A stretch of DNA of 64,000 bases from Brevundimonas sp. (GCF_029946145.1 NZ_JAQSDY010000021.1:105180-169179); one strand, 5' to 3'; positions 17,723-27,393 are shown, numbered from the stretch's first letter. The notes: generated by a model from the sequence alone, not told the origin. Numbers and translations are program-made.

Positions 17723-18942
17723 GGCTGACCGGCCGCCCCGTTCGACGCCATCTGCAGCGTGCCCGCGGGCTCGCGGAAATAGCGGTCGATGCCCTCGGCC
17801 ACGGCGCGCATCAGGCGGCGGCGGGCGCGATTGTCGGTCAGCAGCCGCTCGTCCTCGGGATTGGTGATAAAGCCCATCTCCAGCAGAACCGCCGGTACGT
17901 CGGGCGCCAGCAGCACGGCCAGGCCGGCGTCGCGGTGGCTGCGGCGCAGCATCGGATGGTCTGCGCCCTCCAGCTCGCCCAGCAGCGTCCGGGCCAGCTG
18001 GGCCGAGCGGTTCTGGGTGGCGCGTTGGGTCATGTCCAGCAGGATGCGGTCCACCGAGGGGTCGCGGCCCGGCAGGTTCAGGCTGCGGTGCCAGTTGTCG
18101 CCGCGCGTGAACTCGCGCACCGCCCGGCCCGCGCCCTGTTCCGACAGCGTATAGACGCTGGCCCCGCGCGTGGCCGGATCGGCCCCCGCGTCGGCGTGCA
18201 GCGAAATGAACAGGTCGGCCTCTGCCTGACGGGCGATGGAAACCCGGCGGTACAGGGCGACATAGGCGTCGCTCTCGCGCGTCAGCCGCACGCGGTAACG
18301 GCCCGTGCGCTCCAGCTCCTGTTTCAGGGCCTGGGCCGCCGCCAGGGTGACGTCGCTCTCGTCCGAGCGGGCGCCGTGGGCGCCGGGGTCGCGGCCGCCG
18401 TGGCCGGCGTCAATGAAGATCAGGGGTCGTTCCGCCGTGCGCACCGGAGCACGCGGCGCGGGCCGTGCCGCGACGCGCGTCGGAGGGCGGCCGGTGGCCT
18501 TCAGGTCGATCACATAGCGGTAGTGGGCGATCCCATCGCCGGGCGGCAGCAGGAAGCGGCGCTCGATCTCGGCGCTGGTGGCCAGGTCCAGCTCGACCCG
18601 CGAGGCCACGCCCGCGCCGGCGACCCGCCAGCCGCGCACCAGTCCCGTGCCCGTACCGTTCAGTCCGCGCTGCGGCGCGACGCCGGCCAGCGACACGACA
18701 ACCTGACCCTGCTCCCCGGACAGGATCACCTGTCCGCGCGAGGTCCGGTCCAGATCGACCACCACCCGTGTGTGCTGGTCGTCACCGCCGAACCGCACGC
18801 GCAGCACCTCGCCCATGGCCCCCGAAGCCAGGCCGCGCCCGGCCGCGAACACGGCGACGCAGAAGACGGCGGCGGCTATCGCCGCCGTCGCCCACTCGCG
18901 AACGCGCCATTGCGTCAGGTTGATACGCGACAGTCCGTGCAT
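17719..18942 (-). CDS. amiC: N-acetylmuramoyl-L-alanine amidase, AmiC type
   Basis: A 407-residue periplasmic amidase that cuts the sugar-peptide bond of peptidoglycan during cell separation. It has an N-terminal signal/anchor (about residues 18-42), an AMIN-like beta domain (about 45-150) and a C-terminal Amidase_3 domain. Zinc-binding motifs are FIDAGHGGRDPGAHG (His), LFISLHADA (His) and the catalytic Glu in VPAVLLEMGFITN. The start used encodes a cytoplasmic lead before the hydrophobic segment. The gene diverges from rne across about 440 bases. Confidence 0.93.
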   Translation of the reverse strand: MHGLSRINLTQWRVREWATAAIAAAVFCVAVFAAGRGLASGAMGEVLRVRFGGDDQHTRVVVDLDRTSRGQVILSGEQGQVVVSLAGVAPQRGLNGTGTGLVRGWRVAGAGVASRVELDLATSAEIERRFLLPPGDGIAHYRYVIDLKATGRPPTRVAARPAPRAPVRTAERPLIFIDAGHGGRDPGAHGARSDESDVTLAAAQALKQELERTGRYRVRLTRESDAYVALYRRVSIARQAEADLFISLHADAGADPATRGASVYTLSEQGAGRAVREFTRGDNWHRSLNLPGRDPSVDRILLDMTQRATQNRSAQLARTLLGELEGADHPMLRRSHRDAGLAVLLAPDVPAVLLEMGFITNPEDERLLTDNRARRRLMRAVAEGIDRYFREPAGTLQMASNGAAGQP

Positions 18943-19381
18943 TTGACGGCAGACCCACCTTCTTGGTTGGGCTCATGATGCCTCATCGTCGTCGCCAACG
19001 GGTTAAAGCGGACGCGCCTTTTAATTCACGGCCGCCATGCCTATGCTTGTCTCGTCCGCGAACGATCGCGTCCCCTGATCATCAGGCCGGACGCGCCCTC
19101 CTCGCGGCGTGACTTTCACTGATCCGAAAGCCGGCCGGGTTTGCGCTCGCCGGTTTGAAGACGGGACCGGGACGCCCCTCAGACGGCGCGTCCGGCCCCA
19201 GGACCGTACTGAACCCCCATGGGCCTTATCGCCTGCGCTCCCTTCCGGTTTGAAACAACCGACCTCGCCCGCGGCCTTCGCCGCGGCGACGGGATGCCGT
19301 CTGCGTTCGCCCCCCATCCCATTCGGCGAGCCGCCTGCCCCCTTCGTGGGGATGGCCGAGCGCGCCAGAGAGAAAATTTCC
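18943..19381. other. Divergent amiC-rne intergenic region, probable long rne leader
   Basis: No gene is seen in these 439 bases. An in-frame ATG at 19109 could extend RNase E by 91 residues, but the extension is basic, low-conservation-looking sequence, and the family starts at MPKTMLID. The stretch from about 19200 to 19381 is rich in short GC stems. RNase E genes are known to have long structured leaders that the enzyme cleaves to control its own mRNA, so this is a candidate autoregulatory leader. Confidence 0.45.
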
Positions 19382-22018
19382 ATGCCAAAGACCATGTTGA
19401 TCGATGCCGCGCATCCCGAGGAGACCCGGGTCGCTATCGTCGAGGGCCGTCAGGTCGAGGAATTCGACTTTGAATCCCGCGCGAAGCGCCAGCTTCGCGG
19501 CAACATCTATCTCGCCAAGGTCGTTCGCGTAGAGCCCAGCCTGCAGGCTGCGTTCGTGGAATACGGCGGCAACCGCCACGGCTTCCTCGCCTTCAGCGAA
19601 ATCCACCCGGACTATTATCAGATCCCGGTCGCCGACCGCGAGGCCATCATGGCCGAAGCGCATTCGGAAGACGACGAGCACGATGAGCACGCCCGCGAAG
19701 GCGACGACGAATCCGAAGGCGGCATGGCCGAGGAAGAGCGGCTGAAACGTCGCCTGATGCGCCGCTACAAGATCCAGGACGTCATCAAGCGCCGTCAGGT
19801 CATGCTGGTCCAGGTCGTCAAGGACGAACGCGGCGGCAAGGGCGCGGCCCTGACCACCTGGCTGTCGCTGGCCGGCCGCTACTGCGTGTTGATGCCCAAC
19901 ACCGGCAAGGGCGGCGGCATTTCGCGCAAGATCACCCAGGCCACCGACCGCAAGCGCCTGAAGGCCGCCGCGGCCGCCCTGCACGTGCCCCAGGGCATGG
20001 GCCTGATCATCCGCACCGCCGGCGCAAAACGCACCAAGGCCGAGATCAAGCGCGACTACGAATATCTGCTGCGCCTGTGGGAGACGATCCGCGAAACCAC
20101 GCTGAAATCGAACGCCCCTTCCATCATCTATGAGGAAGAAAACCTCGTCCGCCGCGCCGTGCGCGACATGTTCGACAAGGATTTCGACGGCATCCAGGTC
20201 GAGGGCGTCGAGGGCTTCAAGGAGGCCCGCGACTTCATGCGCGTGCTGATGCCTTCGCAGTCGAAGAAGGTGCATCTGTACCAGGGCGCTCGTCCGCTGT
20301 TCGCCACCAACGGCATCGAGGAGATGCTGACCCAGATCCACCAGCCGGTCGTCCCCCTGCCCTCGGGCGGCTATCTGGTCATCAACCAGACCGAGGCCCT
20401 GGTCGCCATTGACGTCAACTCGGGTCGCTCGACCAAGGAACGCAACGTCGAGGCCACCGCCACCAAGACCAATATGGAAGCCGCCGTCGAAGCGGCGCGT
20501 CAGCTGCGCCTGCGCGACCTCGCCGGCCTGATCGTCATCGACTTCATCGACATGGATGAGTCGAAGAACAACCGCACCGTAGAGAAGGTGCTGAAGGATG
20601 CGCTGGCCAAGGACCGGGCCCGCATCCAGATGGGCCGCATCTCGGGCTTCGGCCTCATGGAGATCAGCCGTCAGCGTCGCCGCCTCGGCGTCATCGAGGG
20701 CGCGACCGAGGCCTGCCCGCATTGCCAGGGCGCCGGACGCGTCCGCTCGGCCGAAAGCGCCGCGCTGATGACGCTGCGCGCCGTGGACATCGAGGCGGGC
20801 AAGAACGGCGCGGGCTCGGTGAACCTGCGCCTGTGCACCGCGGTCGCCCTCTACATCCTGAACCACAAGCGCGACTATCTGCAGCGCCTGCTGGCCCAGC
20901 GCGGCCTGAACGTCGTCATCCTGATCGACGACACCCTCGGCCAGGGCGACCACTCGCTCGATCGCACCGAAACCAACGAGGACTTCGTCCCCGAAGAGCG
21001 CCCCGAAGCCTTCATCGACCTCGACGACGACTTCGACGACAGCGCCTTTGATGACGAGGACGAGGACGACGACGAAGTCATCGCCGACGACGACGCCCTG
21101 GACCGCGAGGACACGGACGACGACGAACCGCGCGAGCGCGCCGAACGCGTCGAAGGCGAAGCAGGCCGCGGCCGCGGCCGTCGCCGTCGCGGCGGACGCC
21201 GTGACACCCCCGAAGGCGCGGCTGACGAGGCCGTCGCTTCGGCGCCTGCGCTCGCTCCCGGCGAGGATGACGACGACAGCGAAAACGGTCGTCGCCGTCG
21301 CCGCGGACGCCGCGGCGGACGACGGGTGCGGGAAGAAGGCGGCGAGCGCGACGGCTTCAACTGGGTGCGCGGCCGCACGCCGTCGCTGGAAGACCCTTAC
21401 GTCTGGTTCGATCCGATCAATCCCGAGCGTGTCGAACCGCGCGCGGAAGCTGACGCCACCTCCGCCGACGATGTGGACGAGGTCATCGGCGAGCGGCCCG
21501 AGGGCGAGCTCGGCGGCGAACGCGGGCCCCGCTCGCGCCGTCGCCGCGGACGAGGTCGCGGTCGGGATCGCGGCAGCGAACAGGGTCTGACCCACGAGAC
21601 CAAGGTCGAGACGCGCGCCACCAACGAGGGCATGCCGCCGGACGGCTCGGTCGATACGCCTATGGCCGTCGTCATCGACGACGCCGAGACGGCTTCGGTC
21701 GCCATCGCGGAAGAGCCCAAACGTCGCCGCGTGCGCCGCAAGGTGTCGGCCAGCGCCACTGCCGAGGCCGAAGCCGAAGCCGTCACGGCGCCGATCGAGC
21801 CCAACGAAGCGGAGCCGGAAACCGCCGCCGCCGTGCTGGACGTCACGCCCGCCGAAGCGGCCGGGACGCTTCCTGAGCCGGAGCCGGCTGCCGCTCCTGT
21901 CGTCGAGCCCGTCGCGTCGCCGCAGCCGGAAATCGACGTCGCCGCCCTGATCGCGGAAGACCCGAACCAGATCGTCGCCCCGCCCGAAAAGCCGAAGCGC
22001 GGATGGTGGCGCCGCTGA
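19382..22018 (+). CDS. rne: Ribonuclease E
   Basis: An 878-residue endoribonuclease, the core of the RNA degradosome. The N-terminal half holds an S1 RNA-binding domain split by a long acidic insert (about residues 90-125), the catalytic DNase-I-like region with the metal-site acids in VAIDVNSGR and IVIDFIDMDE, and the Zn-link CPHCQGAGR. The C-terminal half is disordered, with alternating acidic (DEDEDDDE) and arginine-rich (GRGRGRRRRG) tracts that bind RNA. It ends KPKRGWWRR; the GWW motif is the known PNPase-docking site of Caulobacter RNase E. The ATG at 19382 is chosen for the conserved MPKTMLID start. Confidence 0.96.
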   Translation: MPKTMLIDAAHPEETRVAIVEGRQVEEFDFESRAKRQLRGNIYLAKVVRVEPSLQAAFVEYGGNRHGFLAFSEIHPDYYQIPVADREAIMAEAHSEDDEHDEHAREGDDESEGGMAEEERLKRRLMRRYKIQDVIKRRQVMLVQVVKDERGGKGAALTTWLSLAGRYCVLMPNTGKGGGISRKITQATDRKRLKAAAAALHVPQGMGLIIRTAGAKRTKAEIKRDYEYLLRLWETIRETTLKSNAPSIIYEEENLVRRAVRDMFDKDFDGIQVEGVEGFKEARDFMRVLMPSQSKKVHLYQGARPLFATNGIEEMLTQIHQPVVPLPSGGYLVINQTEALVAIDVNSGRSTKERNVEATATKTNMEAAVEAARQLRLRDLAGLIVIDFIDMDESKNNRTVEKVLKDALAKDRARIQMGRISGFGLMEISRQRRRLGVIEGATEACPHCQGAGRVRSAESAALMTLRAVDIEAGKNGAGSVNLRLCTAVALYILNHKRDYLQRLLAQRGLNVVILIDDTLGQGDHSLDRTETNEDFVPEERPEAFIDLDDDFDDSAFDDEDEDDDEVIADDDALDREDTDDDEPRERAERVEGEAGRGRGRRRRGGRRDTPEGAADEAVASAPALAPGEDDDDSENGRRRRRGRRGGRRVREEGGERDGFNWVRGRTPSLEDPYVWFDPINPERVEPRAEADATSADDVDEVIGERPEGELGGERGPRSRRRRGRGRGRDRGSEQGLTHETKVETRATNEGMPPDGSVDTPMAVVIDDAETASVAIAEEPKRRRVRRKVSASATAEAEAEAVTAPIEPNEAEPETAAAVLDVTPAEAAGTLPEPEPAAAPVVEPVASPQPEIDVAALIAEDPNQIVAPPEKPKRGWWRR

Positions 22019-22084
22019 AACGCCGTGATTAGGTTGTGACCATCGGCCGGGCGGGGGCGTAGACTTGGGTATGAGGAGTTCGCA

Positions 22085-23500
22085 GTGAACTGGCTGTCCC
22101 GAAACGCCGCCGCCCGGCTGTCCGGCGCTGTCGCCGCCGTCGGCCTGGTGCTGACTGCAGCCTCGCCGGCCGCGGCCCAGAGCGCCATTCGGGACACCGA
22201 AATTGAAGGCATCATCCAGGAATGGACGGACCCGGTTCTCACCGCCATGGGGCTGGAACCGTCCGAGGTCGAAATTCTTCTGATCAACGAGAACGATCTC
22301 AACGCCTTCGCCACGCGCGGCCGGATCATGGGCGTCAACACCGGGCTGATCCTCAAGACCCGCTCGGCGAACGAACTTCTCGGCGTCCTCGCCCACGAGG
22401 CGGGGCATATCAAGAACCGCCACACCCTGCGCGACGGCGCCCAGGGCGCCGGTATGCAGCCCATGCTGATGACCATGGCGCTGGGCGCGCTGGCGATCGC
22501 AGCCGGCGCCCCCGACGCCGGCGCGGTTCTGCTGGGCAACAGCCAGTATTTCGGAACCCTCAGCGCGCTGCGCTACATGACGCATCAGGAGGGGGAGGCT
22601 GACAATACCGGCGCCCGGGCGCTGCAGAACGCGGGCGAGTCCGGCCGCGGTCTGGTCACCTTCTTTGAGAATTTCCGCTCGCAGGAGGTGTTCTCGGATC
22701 AGCGGCGCTATCCCTATTTCCGCAGTCACCCCCTGTCGTCGGCGCGCATCGAAAACCTGCGCCGCTTCGTTTCCGAGCAATCGAACTACAACCACCAGGA
22801 CAGTCCCGAACGGATCGCCGAGCACGCTTTGATCCTGGCCAAGATCCACGCCTTCATGGACGCGCCGAACCAGACGCTGCGCGACTATCCGGAAAGCGAC
22901 ACGTCCCTGCCCGCTCGATACGCCCGCGCCATCGCGCTGTACCGCGACGGCCAGACCGACAAGGCGCTCGCCGTGGTTGAAGTCTTTCTGACCGAACAGC
23001 CCGAGAACCCCTATTTCTGGGAGTTGAAGGGCCAGATCCTGTTCGAGGAAGGCCGCCCCGCCGAAGCCATCGGCGCGCACCAGCGCTCTGTCGAGCTGAA
23101 GCCCGATGCCCCGCTGCTGCGCATCAATCTGGCCCACGCCCTGCTGGAAACCCGCGACCCCGCCAAACTGGACGAGGCCGTGAACCAGCTGAAACGCGCC
23201 ACGGCGCTGGAGCACGACAACACCATGGGCTGGCGGCTGCTGAGCCAGGCCTATGCCAGCCAGAACAAGGAGGGCGAGGCGCGTCTGGCTTCGGCCGAGA
23301 TGTATTTCGCCATGGGCGCCGAGCGGCAGGCGACCCAGTTCGCCCTGCGCGCCCGGGACATGCTGGCCCCCGGCACGGCCGAGTGGACCCGCGCCATGGA
23401 CATCGTCTTCGCCTCCGGCGCGACCCAGGACGACATCGACGACGTCGATCGCCGCAACAGCCGTCGCGACCGCGGCGGCGTGATCCCGGCCGCCGGCTGA
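22085..23500 (+). CDS. M48 family metalloprotease with TPR repeats (BepA/YfgC-like)
   Basis: A 471-residue exported protease. A signal peptide (AAVGLVLTAASPAAAQ) is followed by an M48 zinc domain with HEAGH in LGVLAHEAGHIKNRH and a third-ligand Glu in THQEGEADNTG. C-terminal TPR repeats follow (about residues 265-440). In Escherichia coli the analogous BepA degrades or helps fold outer-membrane proteins, and a similar envelope quality-control role is likely. The start is GTG at 22085 with AGGAG nine bases upstream. It is followed 23 bases later by a DsbA-like gene, consistent with a shared envelope function. Confidence 0.9.
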   Translation: MNWLSRNAAARLSGAVAAVGLVLTAASPAAAQSAIRDTEIEGIIQEWTDPVLTAMGLEPSEVEILLINENDLNAFATRGRIMGVNTGLILKTRSANELLGVLAHEAGHIKNRHTLRDGAQGAGMQPMLMTMALGALAIAAGAPDAGAVLLGNSQYFGTLSALRYMTHQEGEADNTGARALQNAGESGRGLVTFFENFRSQEVFSDQRRYPYFRSHPLSSARIENLRRFVSEQSNYNHQDSPERIAEHALILAKIHAFMDAPNQTLRDYPESDTSLPARYARAIALYRDGQTDKALAVVEVFLTEQPENPYFWELKGQILFEEGRPAEAIGAHQRSVELKPDAPLLRINLAHALLETRDPAKLDEAVNQLKRATALEHDNTMGWRLLSQAYASQNKEGEARLASAEMYFAMGAERQATQFALRARDMLAPGTAEWTRAMDIVFASGATQDDIDDVDRRNSRRDRGGVIPAAG

Positions 23501-23523
23501 CCCCTTCCCCGATCGAGACCCAT

Positions 23524-24303
23524 ATGACCGACGCGCCTGACCCGACGCCCGTGCGAGATCGCGGCTTTTTCGACCGCCCTCGCGCGGCGATGGCGTCCAT
23601 GGCCGTGTCTATCGTCGCCCTCGGGCTGGCCGCGGCGCCCTACGCCACCGGCGGCGACTTCGACGGACGGGTGCGGGCCTATCTGCTGAAGCACCCGGAA
23701 ATCCTGCAGGAAGTCAGCGCGGCGCTGCAGGCCAGGGAAGAGGGCGCGCGCACCGACGCGATCAACCAGCGCGCCGCGGCCAGTCCGACCCTGCTGGCCG
23801 TAACCGCCCAGGACCCCGCCTTTGGGCCGGCCGACGCCAAGGTCACCGTGATCGAGTTCTTCGACTTCCGTTGCCCCGGCTGCAAGGCGACGGCGCCGGA
23901 TGTACTGCGTCTGATGCAGGCGCACCCCGATGTGAGGTTCGTGTTCAAGGACTGGCCGATTCTGGATCGCGGAACCGACGACGTCTCGCACTACGCCGCC
24001 CGCGCCGCCCAGGCCGCGCACCGCGAAGGCAAATACCTGGCCGTGTTCCGGTCCCTGATGGCCGAGCCCGCGCTGGACAAGGCGGCGGTTGATCGCATCC
24101 TCGCCGCGAACGGGGTCGCCGCGCCGGCTGCGCAGGCGGCGATGTCGAGCCCGGAAACGGCGCGCCATCTGGCTGACGTCCAGACGTCGGCCACGGGTTT
24201 GGGCCTGCTCGGCACGCCGACCTTCTTCATCAACGGCCGCGCCAGCGCCAGCATCCAGCCCGCCGACATCGACCGGGCCATCCGGGCGGCGAAGGCGGGC
24301 TGA
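23524..24303 (+). CDS. DsbA family thiol-disulfide oxidoreductase
   Basis: A 259-residue envelope protein. One N-terminal hydrophobic anchor (MASMAVSIVALGLAAAPYA) precedes a short helical stalk and a DsbA-type thioredoxin fold. The active site is CPGC in EFFDFRCPGCKATAP, and the cis-Pro loop is LLGTPTFFING. It would oxidise or isomerise disulfides in periplasmic proteins. The ATG at 23524 follows the M48 gene directly; the in-frame open region upstream overlaps that gene and is not protein-like. Confidence 0.9.
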   Translation: MTDAPDPTPVRDRGFFDRPRAAMASMAVSIVALGLAAAPYATGGDFDGRVRAYLLKHPEILQEVSAALQAREEGARTDAINQRAAASPTLLAVTAQDPAFGPADAKVTVIEFFDFRCPGCKATAPDVLRLMQAHPDVRFVFKDWPILDRGTDDVSHYAARAAQAAHREGKYLAVFRSLMAEPALDKAAVDRILAANGVAAPAAQAAMSSPETARHLADVQTSATGLGLLGTPTFFINGRASASIQPADIDRAIRAAKAG

Positions 24304-24321
24304 GCCCGCCTTCGGGCGGTT

Positions 24322-25104
24322 TTAACCGATCGCGCCGACGCAGCCCTCGTCGCCGCCGACCGGCAGGAAGGCGTCGGTCAGGGACAGGGACCAGCCGTGG
24401 TGGGTGGCGAGGCCGCGCCGACGGATGCCGCCGCCGTCGCCGGCGTCGCCGCCGGCGTCGACCAGGACGCGCCGGCCCGTCGGCAACGCCGCCGGATCGA
24501 TCCGACCGACCGCCAGGGCCGTCGGCGTCGCGCCGCCGAAGCCGTCGAACACGCTCAGCATCGACCAGTCGCGGCGCAGGCCGATCCACCAGGCGCTATC
24601 GGCGTTGACCGCCAGAACGGCGACGCCGTGGCCTTCCGCGGCCCAGGCCAGGGCGGCCTCGGGATCGCGGACGGCGCGCATGTCGGCGGCGGCGCCGAAG
24701 CGCAGGCGGGCACCGTCGAAAGCGCGCGTCGGCTCGATCGGCGACCAGACCTGGACCTTGATCCGGCCCTGACGGGCCAGACCCCAGCCGACGATCTGTC
24801 GCCAGAGGGATTCAACCGCCTCGCGGTTGTCGGGACCGGCTTTCGTCAGCATCCGCGCCAGCACGGCCTGTTCGCGGTCGGGACGCAGCTTCACATGAGG
24901 GCCGGCGGGAGCGTCCTTGGCCTGGCCGACGCGGGCGGCGATGGCGAGGCGGCGCTCGAACAGGGTCAGGAGCTCGTCGTCGAGATCGTCGATCTCGTGA
25001 CGCAGGGCCGCCAGGGCCATGTGTTCGGGCGAGATGTCGGTCAGCGCAGGCTCGGCGGTCGGCCAGACCTGCTGGAGGGCGGGTTTGGTACTGGAATGGG
25101 GCAC
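24322..25104 (-). CDS. Chorismate mutase (AroQ type) with C-terminal extension
   Basis: A 260-residue protein. Residues about 29-115 form an AroQ-type all-helical chorismate mutase domain (ALAALRHEIDDLDDELLTLFERRLAIAARVGQAK, and LWRQIVGWGLARQ), which makes prephenate for Phe and Tyr. The second half (about 118-260) has a periplasmic-binding-like alternation (MRAVRDPEAALAWAAEGHGVAVLAV) and is not assigned. The start is GTG at 25104 without a clear ribosome-binding site; an internal ATG at MALAALRH is an alternative. It follows the prephenate dehydratase on the same strand after a 230-base gap holding an aromatic-rich leader ORF. Confidence 0.85.
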   Translation of the reverse strand: MPHSSTKPALQQVWPTAEPALTDISPEHMALAALRHEIDDLDDELLTLFERRLAIAARVGQAKDAPAGPHVKLRPDREQAVLARMLTKAGPDNREAVESLWRQIVGWGLARQGRIKVQVWSPIEPTRAFDGARLRFGAAADMRAVRDPEAALAWAAEGHGVAVLAVNADSAWWIGLRRDWSMLSVFDGFGGATPTALAVGRIDPAALPTGRRVLVDAGGDAGDGGGIRRRGLATHHGWSLSLTDAFLPVGGDEGCVGAIG

Positions 25105-25154
25105 GGAAATGGACTTTCGATTTCGATCACGGCGATGTGGGATTTTGCGAGCCG

Positions 25155-25173
25155 CCGCCCCGTTGCGGGGCGG
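25155..25173 (-). promoter_or_regulatory. GC hairpin between the leader ORF and chorismate mutase
   Basis: Perfect 8-base stem ccgccccg/cggggcgg with a three-base loop, 38 bases after the leader ORF stop. No T-tract follows on the minus strand. GCCGGC at the end of the leader ORF can pair with GCCGGC just before this hairpin, so mutually exclusive structures are possible. Confidence 0.4.
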
Positions 25174-25210
25174 TCGCCGGCGAGGCCGTCAGGACGAGGT
25201 CCCGGACGCC

Positions 25211-25303
25211 TCAGCCGGCGTATCGAAAGCCGTAGAGATACAGGTCCGCGGCCGCGAAAACGCGGGCGAATGCAGTCGCAGCGGTGGCTTGCGAACGGAC
25301 CAT
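25211..25303 (-). CDS. Putative Phe/Tyr leader peptide, 30 residues
   Basis: The peptide MVRSQATAATAFARVFAAAD continues with LYLYGFRYAG. Six of 30 residues are Phe or Tyr (positions 12, 16, 22, 24, 26, 28), with four of them in the last nine. It lies between the prephenate dehydratase and chorismate mutase genes, whose products feed exactly these amino acids. Downstream there is a GC hairpin and an alternative pairing with the leader end. The layout is that of a ribosome-mediated attenuator. The ribosome-binding site is weak, and a TTGACG hexamer lies at 25338-25333. It could be chance. Confidence 0.45.
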   Translation of the reverse strand: MVRSQATAATAFARVFAAADLYLYGFRYAG

Positions 25304-25334
25304 GGCAGTCAAAGGCCGCATGGATCGTGCGGCG

Positions 25335-25922
25335 TCAAGCCGGATTGGGGCTCAGGAGGACAAAACGCGTCCGATTGTCCTCGGAATCCTGGATATCGTT
25401 GCGCAGGATCGACAGTCCATAGACCTCGGCGGCGCGTGCGGGGGCCACGGCCGCGCGGGTGAGATCGCCGGCTTCGGCCACGGCGCGGGCGGCGCCGGCG
25501 GTGTCGAAGGCCTCGACCGGCGTCAGGCCCAGGGCCGCCAGCGACTCCGGGCATTGGCGCAGGGCGATGGGGTGGCTCTCGGCCGTCTTCACACTGCGCA
25601 GGGTGGCGCCCGGAGGCGCCATCAGGGCCAGGCGGATGGGCCGCCAGACTTCGGAGACGATGGTCAGTCCCGCACCCTCGACCAGAGACGCGGCGGGTTC
25701 GATCCGGCCCACGGTGCTGTTCTCGACCGGGATCAGGGCGCAGCCGACTTCCCCGGCCTTCAGGGCCGCGATGGCCCCGTCAAAGGAGTCATAGGCGACG
25801 GCCTCGTCCCACGGTCGCAGATCGAGGCAGGCTTCGTGGCTGAAGGCCCCGGGCGCGCCCTGATAGGCGCATCGGCCGCCGGTTTCGTCGCCCGCCGGTT
25901 TGCCCACACCCTCCATGCTCAC
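25335..25922 (-). CDS. pheA: Prephenate dehydratase, catalytic domain only (no ACT domain)
   Basis: It converts prephenate to phenylpyruvate in Phe synthesis. The product of about 195 residues has the PDT landmarks [38 protein letters not shown] and the catalytic TRF motif in NRTRFVLL. It stops ten residues after that motif. Typical bacterial enzymes run to about 280 residues with a C-terminal ACT domain that binds Phe, and that domain is absent, with no remnant seen downstream. The GTG at 25922 overlaps the DAHP synthase stop as GTGA; ATG 25916 is the alternative. Confidence 0.88.
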   Translation of the reverse strand: MSMEGVGKPAGDETGGRCAYQGAPGAFSHEACLDLRPWDEAVAYDSFDGAIAALKAGEVGCALIPVENSTVGRIEPAASLVEGAGLTIVSEVWRPIRLALMAPPGATLRSVKTAESHPIALRQCPESLAALGLTPVEAFDTAGAARAVAEAGDLTRAAVAPARAAEVYGLSILRNDIQDSEDNRTRFVLLSPNPA

Positions 25923-27292
25923 GCCGCCTGCGACCGGCTGACACGGCCGGATTTGAGCCGCTCGGCGACGAGGAAGGCCAGCTCCAGCGCCTGGTCGGCG
26001 TTCAGGCGCGGGTCGCAATGGGTATGGTAGCGGCTGGACAGGTCGTCCTCGGTCAGGGCCTGCGCTCCGCCCAGGCATTCGGTGACGTTCTGGCCCGTCA
26101 TCTCGAGATGCACGCCGCCCGGGTGAACGCCCTCGGCCTCGGCCACGTCAATGAAGCCCCGGACCTCGGCCAGGATGCGTTCGAAGGGCCGGGTCTTGTA
26201 GCCGTTGCCGGCCTTCAGGGTGTTGCCGTGCATCGGGTCGATCGACCAGACGACGCGCCGGCCCTCGGCCTTCACCGCCTGCATCAGGCGCGGCAGCCGG
26301 TCGCCGACCTTGTCCGCGCCGAAGCGGCCGATCAGGGTCAGGCGTCCCGGGGTGTTGTCCGGGTTGAGGGCGTCGATCAGCGGCAGGAGGTCGTCCGGCT
26401 CCATCGTCGGTCCACATTTCAGGCCGACCGGGTTCTTGATGCCCCGGGCGAATTCGATGTGTGCGCCGTCCAGCTGGCGGGTGCGCTCGCCGATCCAGAC
26501 CATGTGGGCCGAGGTGTCGAACCACTCGCCCGTCGCCCCGTCCAGACGGGTCAAGGCGCTCTCGAGGTTCAGCAACAGGGCTTCGTGGCTGGTGAAGACC
26601 TCGACGCGGCTCAGGTCCGGATGGCTTTCCGGCGTGACGCCGACGGCCTCCATGAAGGCCAGGGCCTCGGTGATCTTGTCGGCCAGTTCGCGGTATTTGG
26701 CCCCGTAGGCGCTGTCGCTGGCGAACCCCATGGTCCAGCGGTGGATATTGTACAGATCAGCGTAGCCGCCGCCGGCGAAGGCGCGCAGCAGGTTCAGGGT
26801 CGAGGCCGACTGGTTGTAGGCGCGCAGCAGCCGTTGCGGGTCCGGCAGCCGCTCTTCCGGCGTGAAGGCCATGCCGTTGATGATGTCGCCGCGATAGCTG
26901 GGCAGGGTCTCGTCGCCGATGGTCTCCAGCGAGGACGAGCGCGGCTTGGCGAACTGGCCCGCGATGCGGCCGACCTTCACCACCGGCTTGCCGCCGGCGA
27001 AGGTCAGGACCACCGCCATCTGCAGGATCAGGCGGAAGGTGTCGCGGATGTTGTCGGTCGAGAATTCCTTGAAGCTCTCGGCGCAGTCGCCGCCCTGAAG
27101 CAGGAAGGCGTTTCCGGCCTCGACCTGGGCCAGTTTGGCGGTCAGGTGACGGGCCTCGCCGGCGAAGACCAGCGGCGGCAGGGCGCGCAGTTCGTCCTCG
27201 ACCCGGCCCAGGGCGGCCATGTCCGGATAGTCCGTCGGCATCTGCACGACGGGTTTTTGTCTCCAGCTATCGGGGGTCCAGCGCGTACTCAT
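25919..27292 (-). CDS. Class II 3-deoxy-D-arabino-heptulosonate-7-phosphate synthase
   Basis: First enzyme of the shikimate pathway, condensing PEP and erythrose-4-phosphate. The 457-residue length and sequence are those of the plant-like class II enzymes: [20 protein letters not shown] at the start, [14 protein letters not shown] with the metal cysteine, [12 protein letters not shown], and late blocks DPMHGNTLK and [15 protein letters not shown]. It heads an operon with the prephenate dehydratase (four-base overlap), so common-pathway entry and the Phe branch are co-expressed. Confidence 0.95.
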   Translation of the reverse strand: MSTRWTPDSWRQKPVVQMPTDYPDMAALGRVEDELRALPPLVFAGEARHLTAKLAQVEAGNAFLLQGGDCAESFKEFSTDNIRDTFRLILQMAVVLTFAGGKPVVKVGRIAGQFAKPRSSSLETIGDETLPSYRGDIINGMAFTPEERLPDPQRLLRAYNQSASTLNLLRAFAGGGYADLYNIHRWTMGFASDSAYGAKYRELADKITEALAFMEAVGVTPESHPDLSRVEVFTSHEALLLNLESALTRLDGATGEWFDTSAHMVWIGERTRQLDGAHIEFARGIKNPVGLKCGPTMEPDDLLPLIDALNPDNTPGRLTLIGRFGADKVGDRLPRLMQAVKAEGRRVVWSIDPMHGNTLKAGNGYKTRPFERILAEVRGFIDVAEAEGVHPGGVHLEMTGQNVTECLGGAQALTEDDLSSRYHTHCDPRLNADQALELAFLVAERLKSGRVSRSQAA

Positions 27293-27393
27293 GTCTCAAG
27301 GATAGGCGTTCGCACCGCCCGGGACAACGAAGGCCATGTCGCAGTCGTCCGTTCGCCGTCGCCGCCCGCCCGGTCCGAACCTGAAAAACACAG

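Noticed and set aside
19226..23215. Minus-strand open frame of about 1,329 codons
   Set aside because: It is antisense to rne and the M48 protease, with repetitive composition and no domain. It results from GC-rich codon use on the opposite strand.
25211..25334. Remnant of an ACT domain after pheA
   Set aside because: None of the three frames gives ACT-like motifs. The leader ORF reads as an unrelated aromatic-rich peptide.
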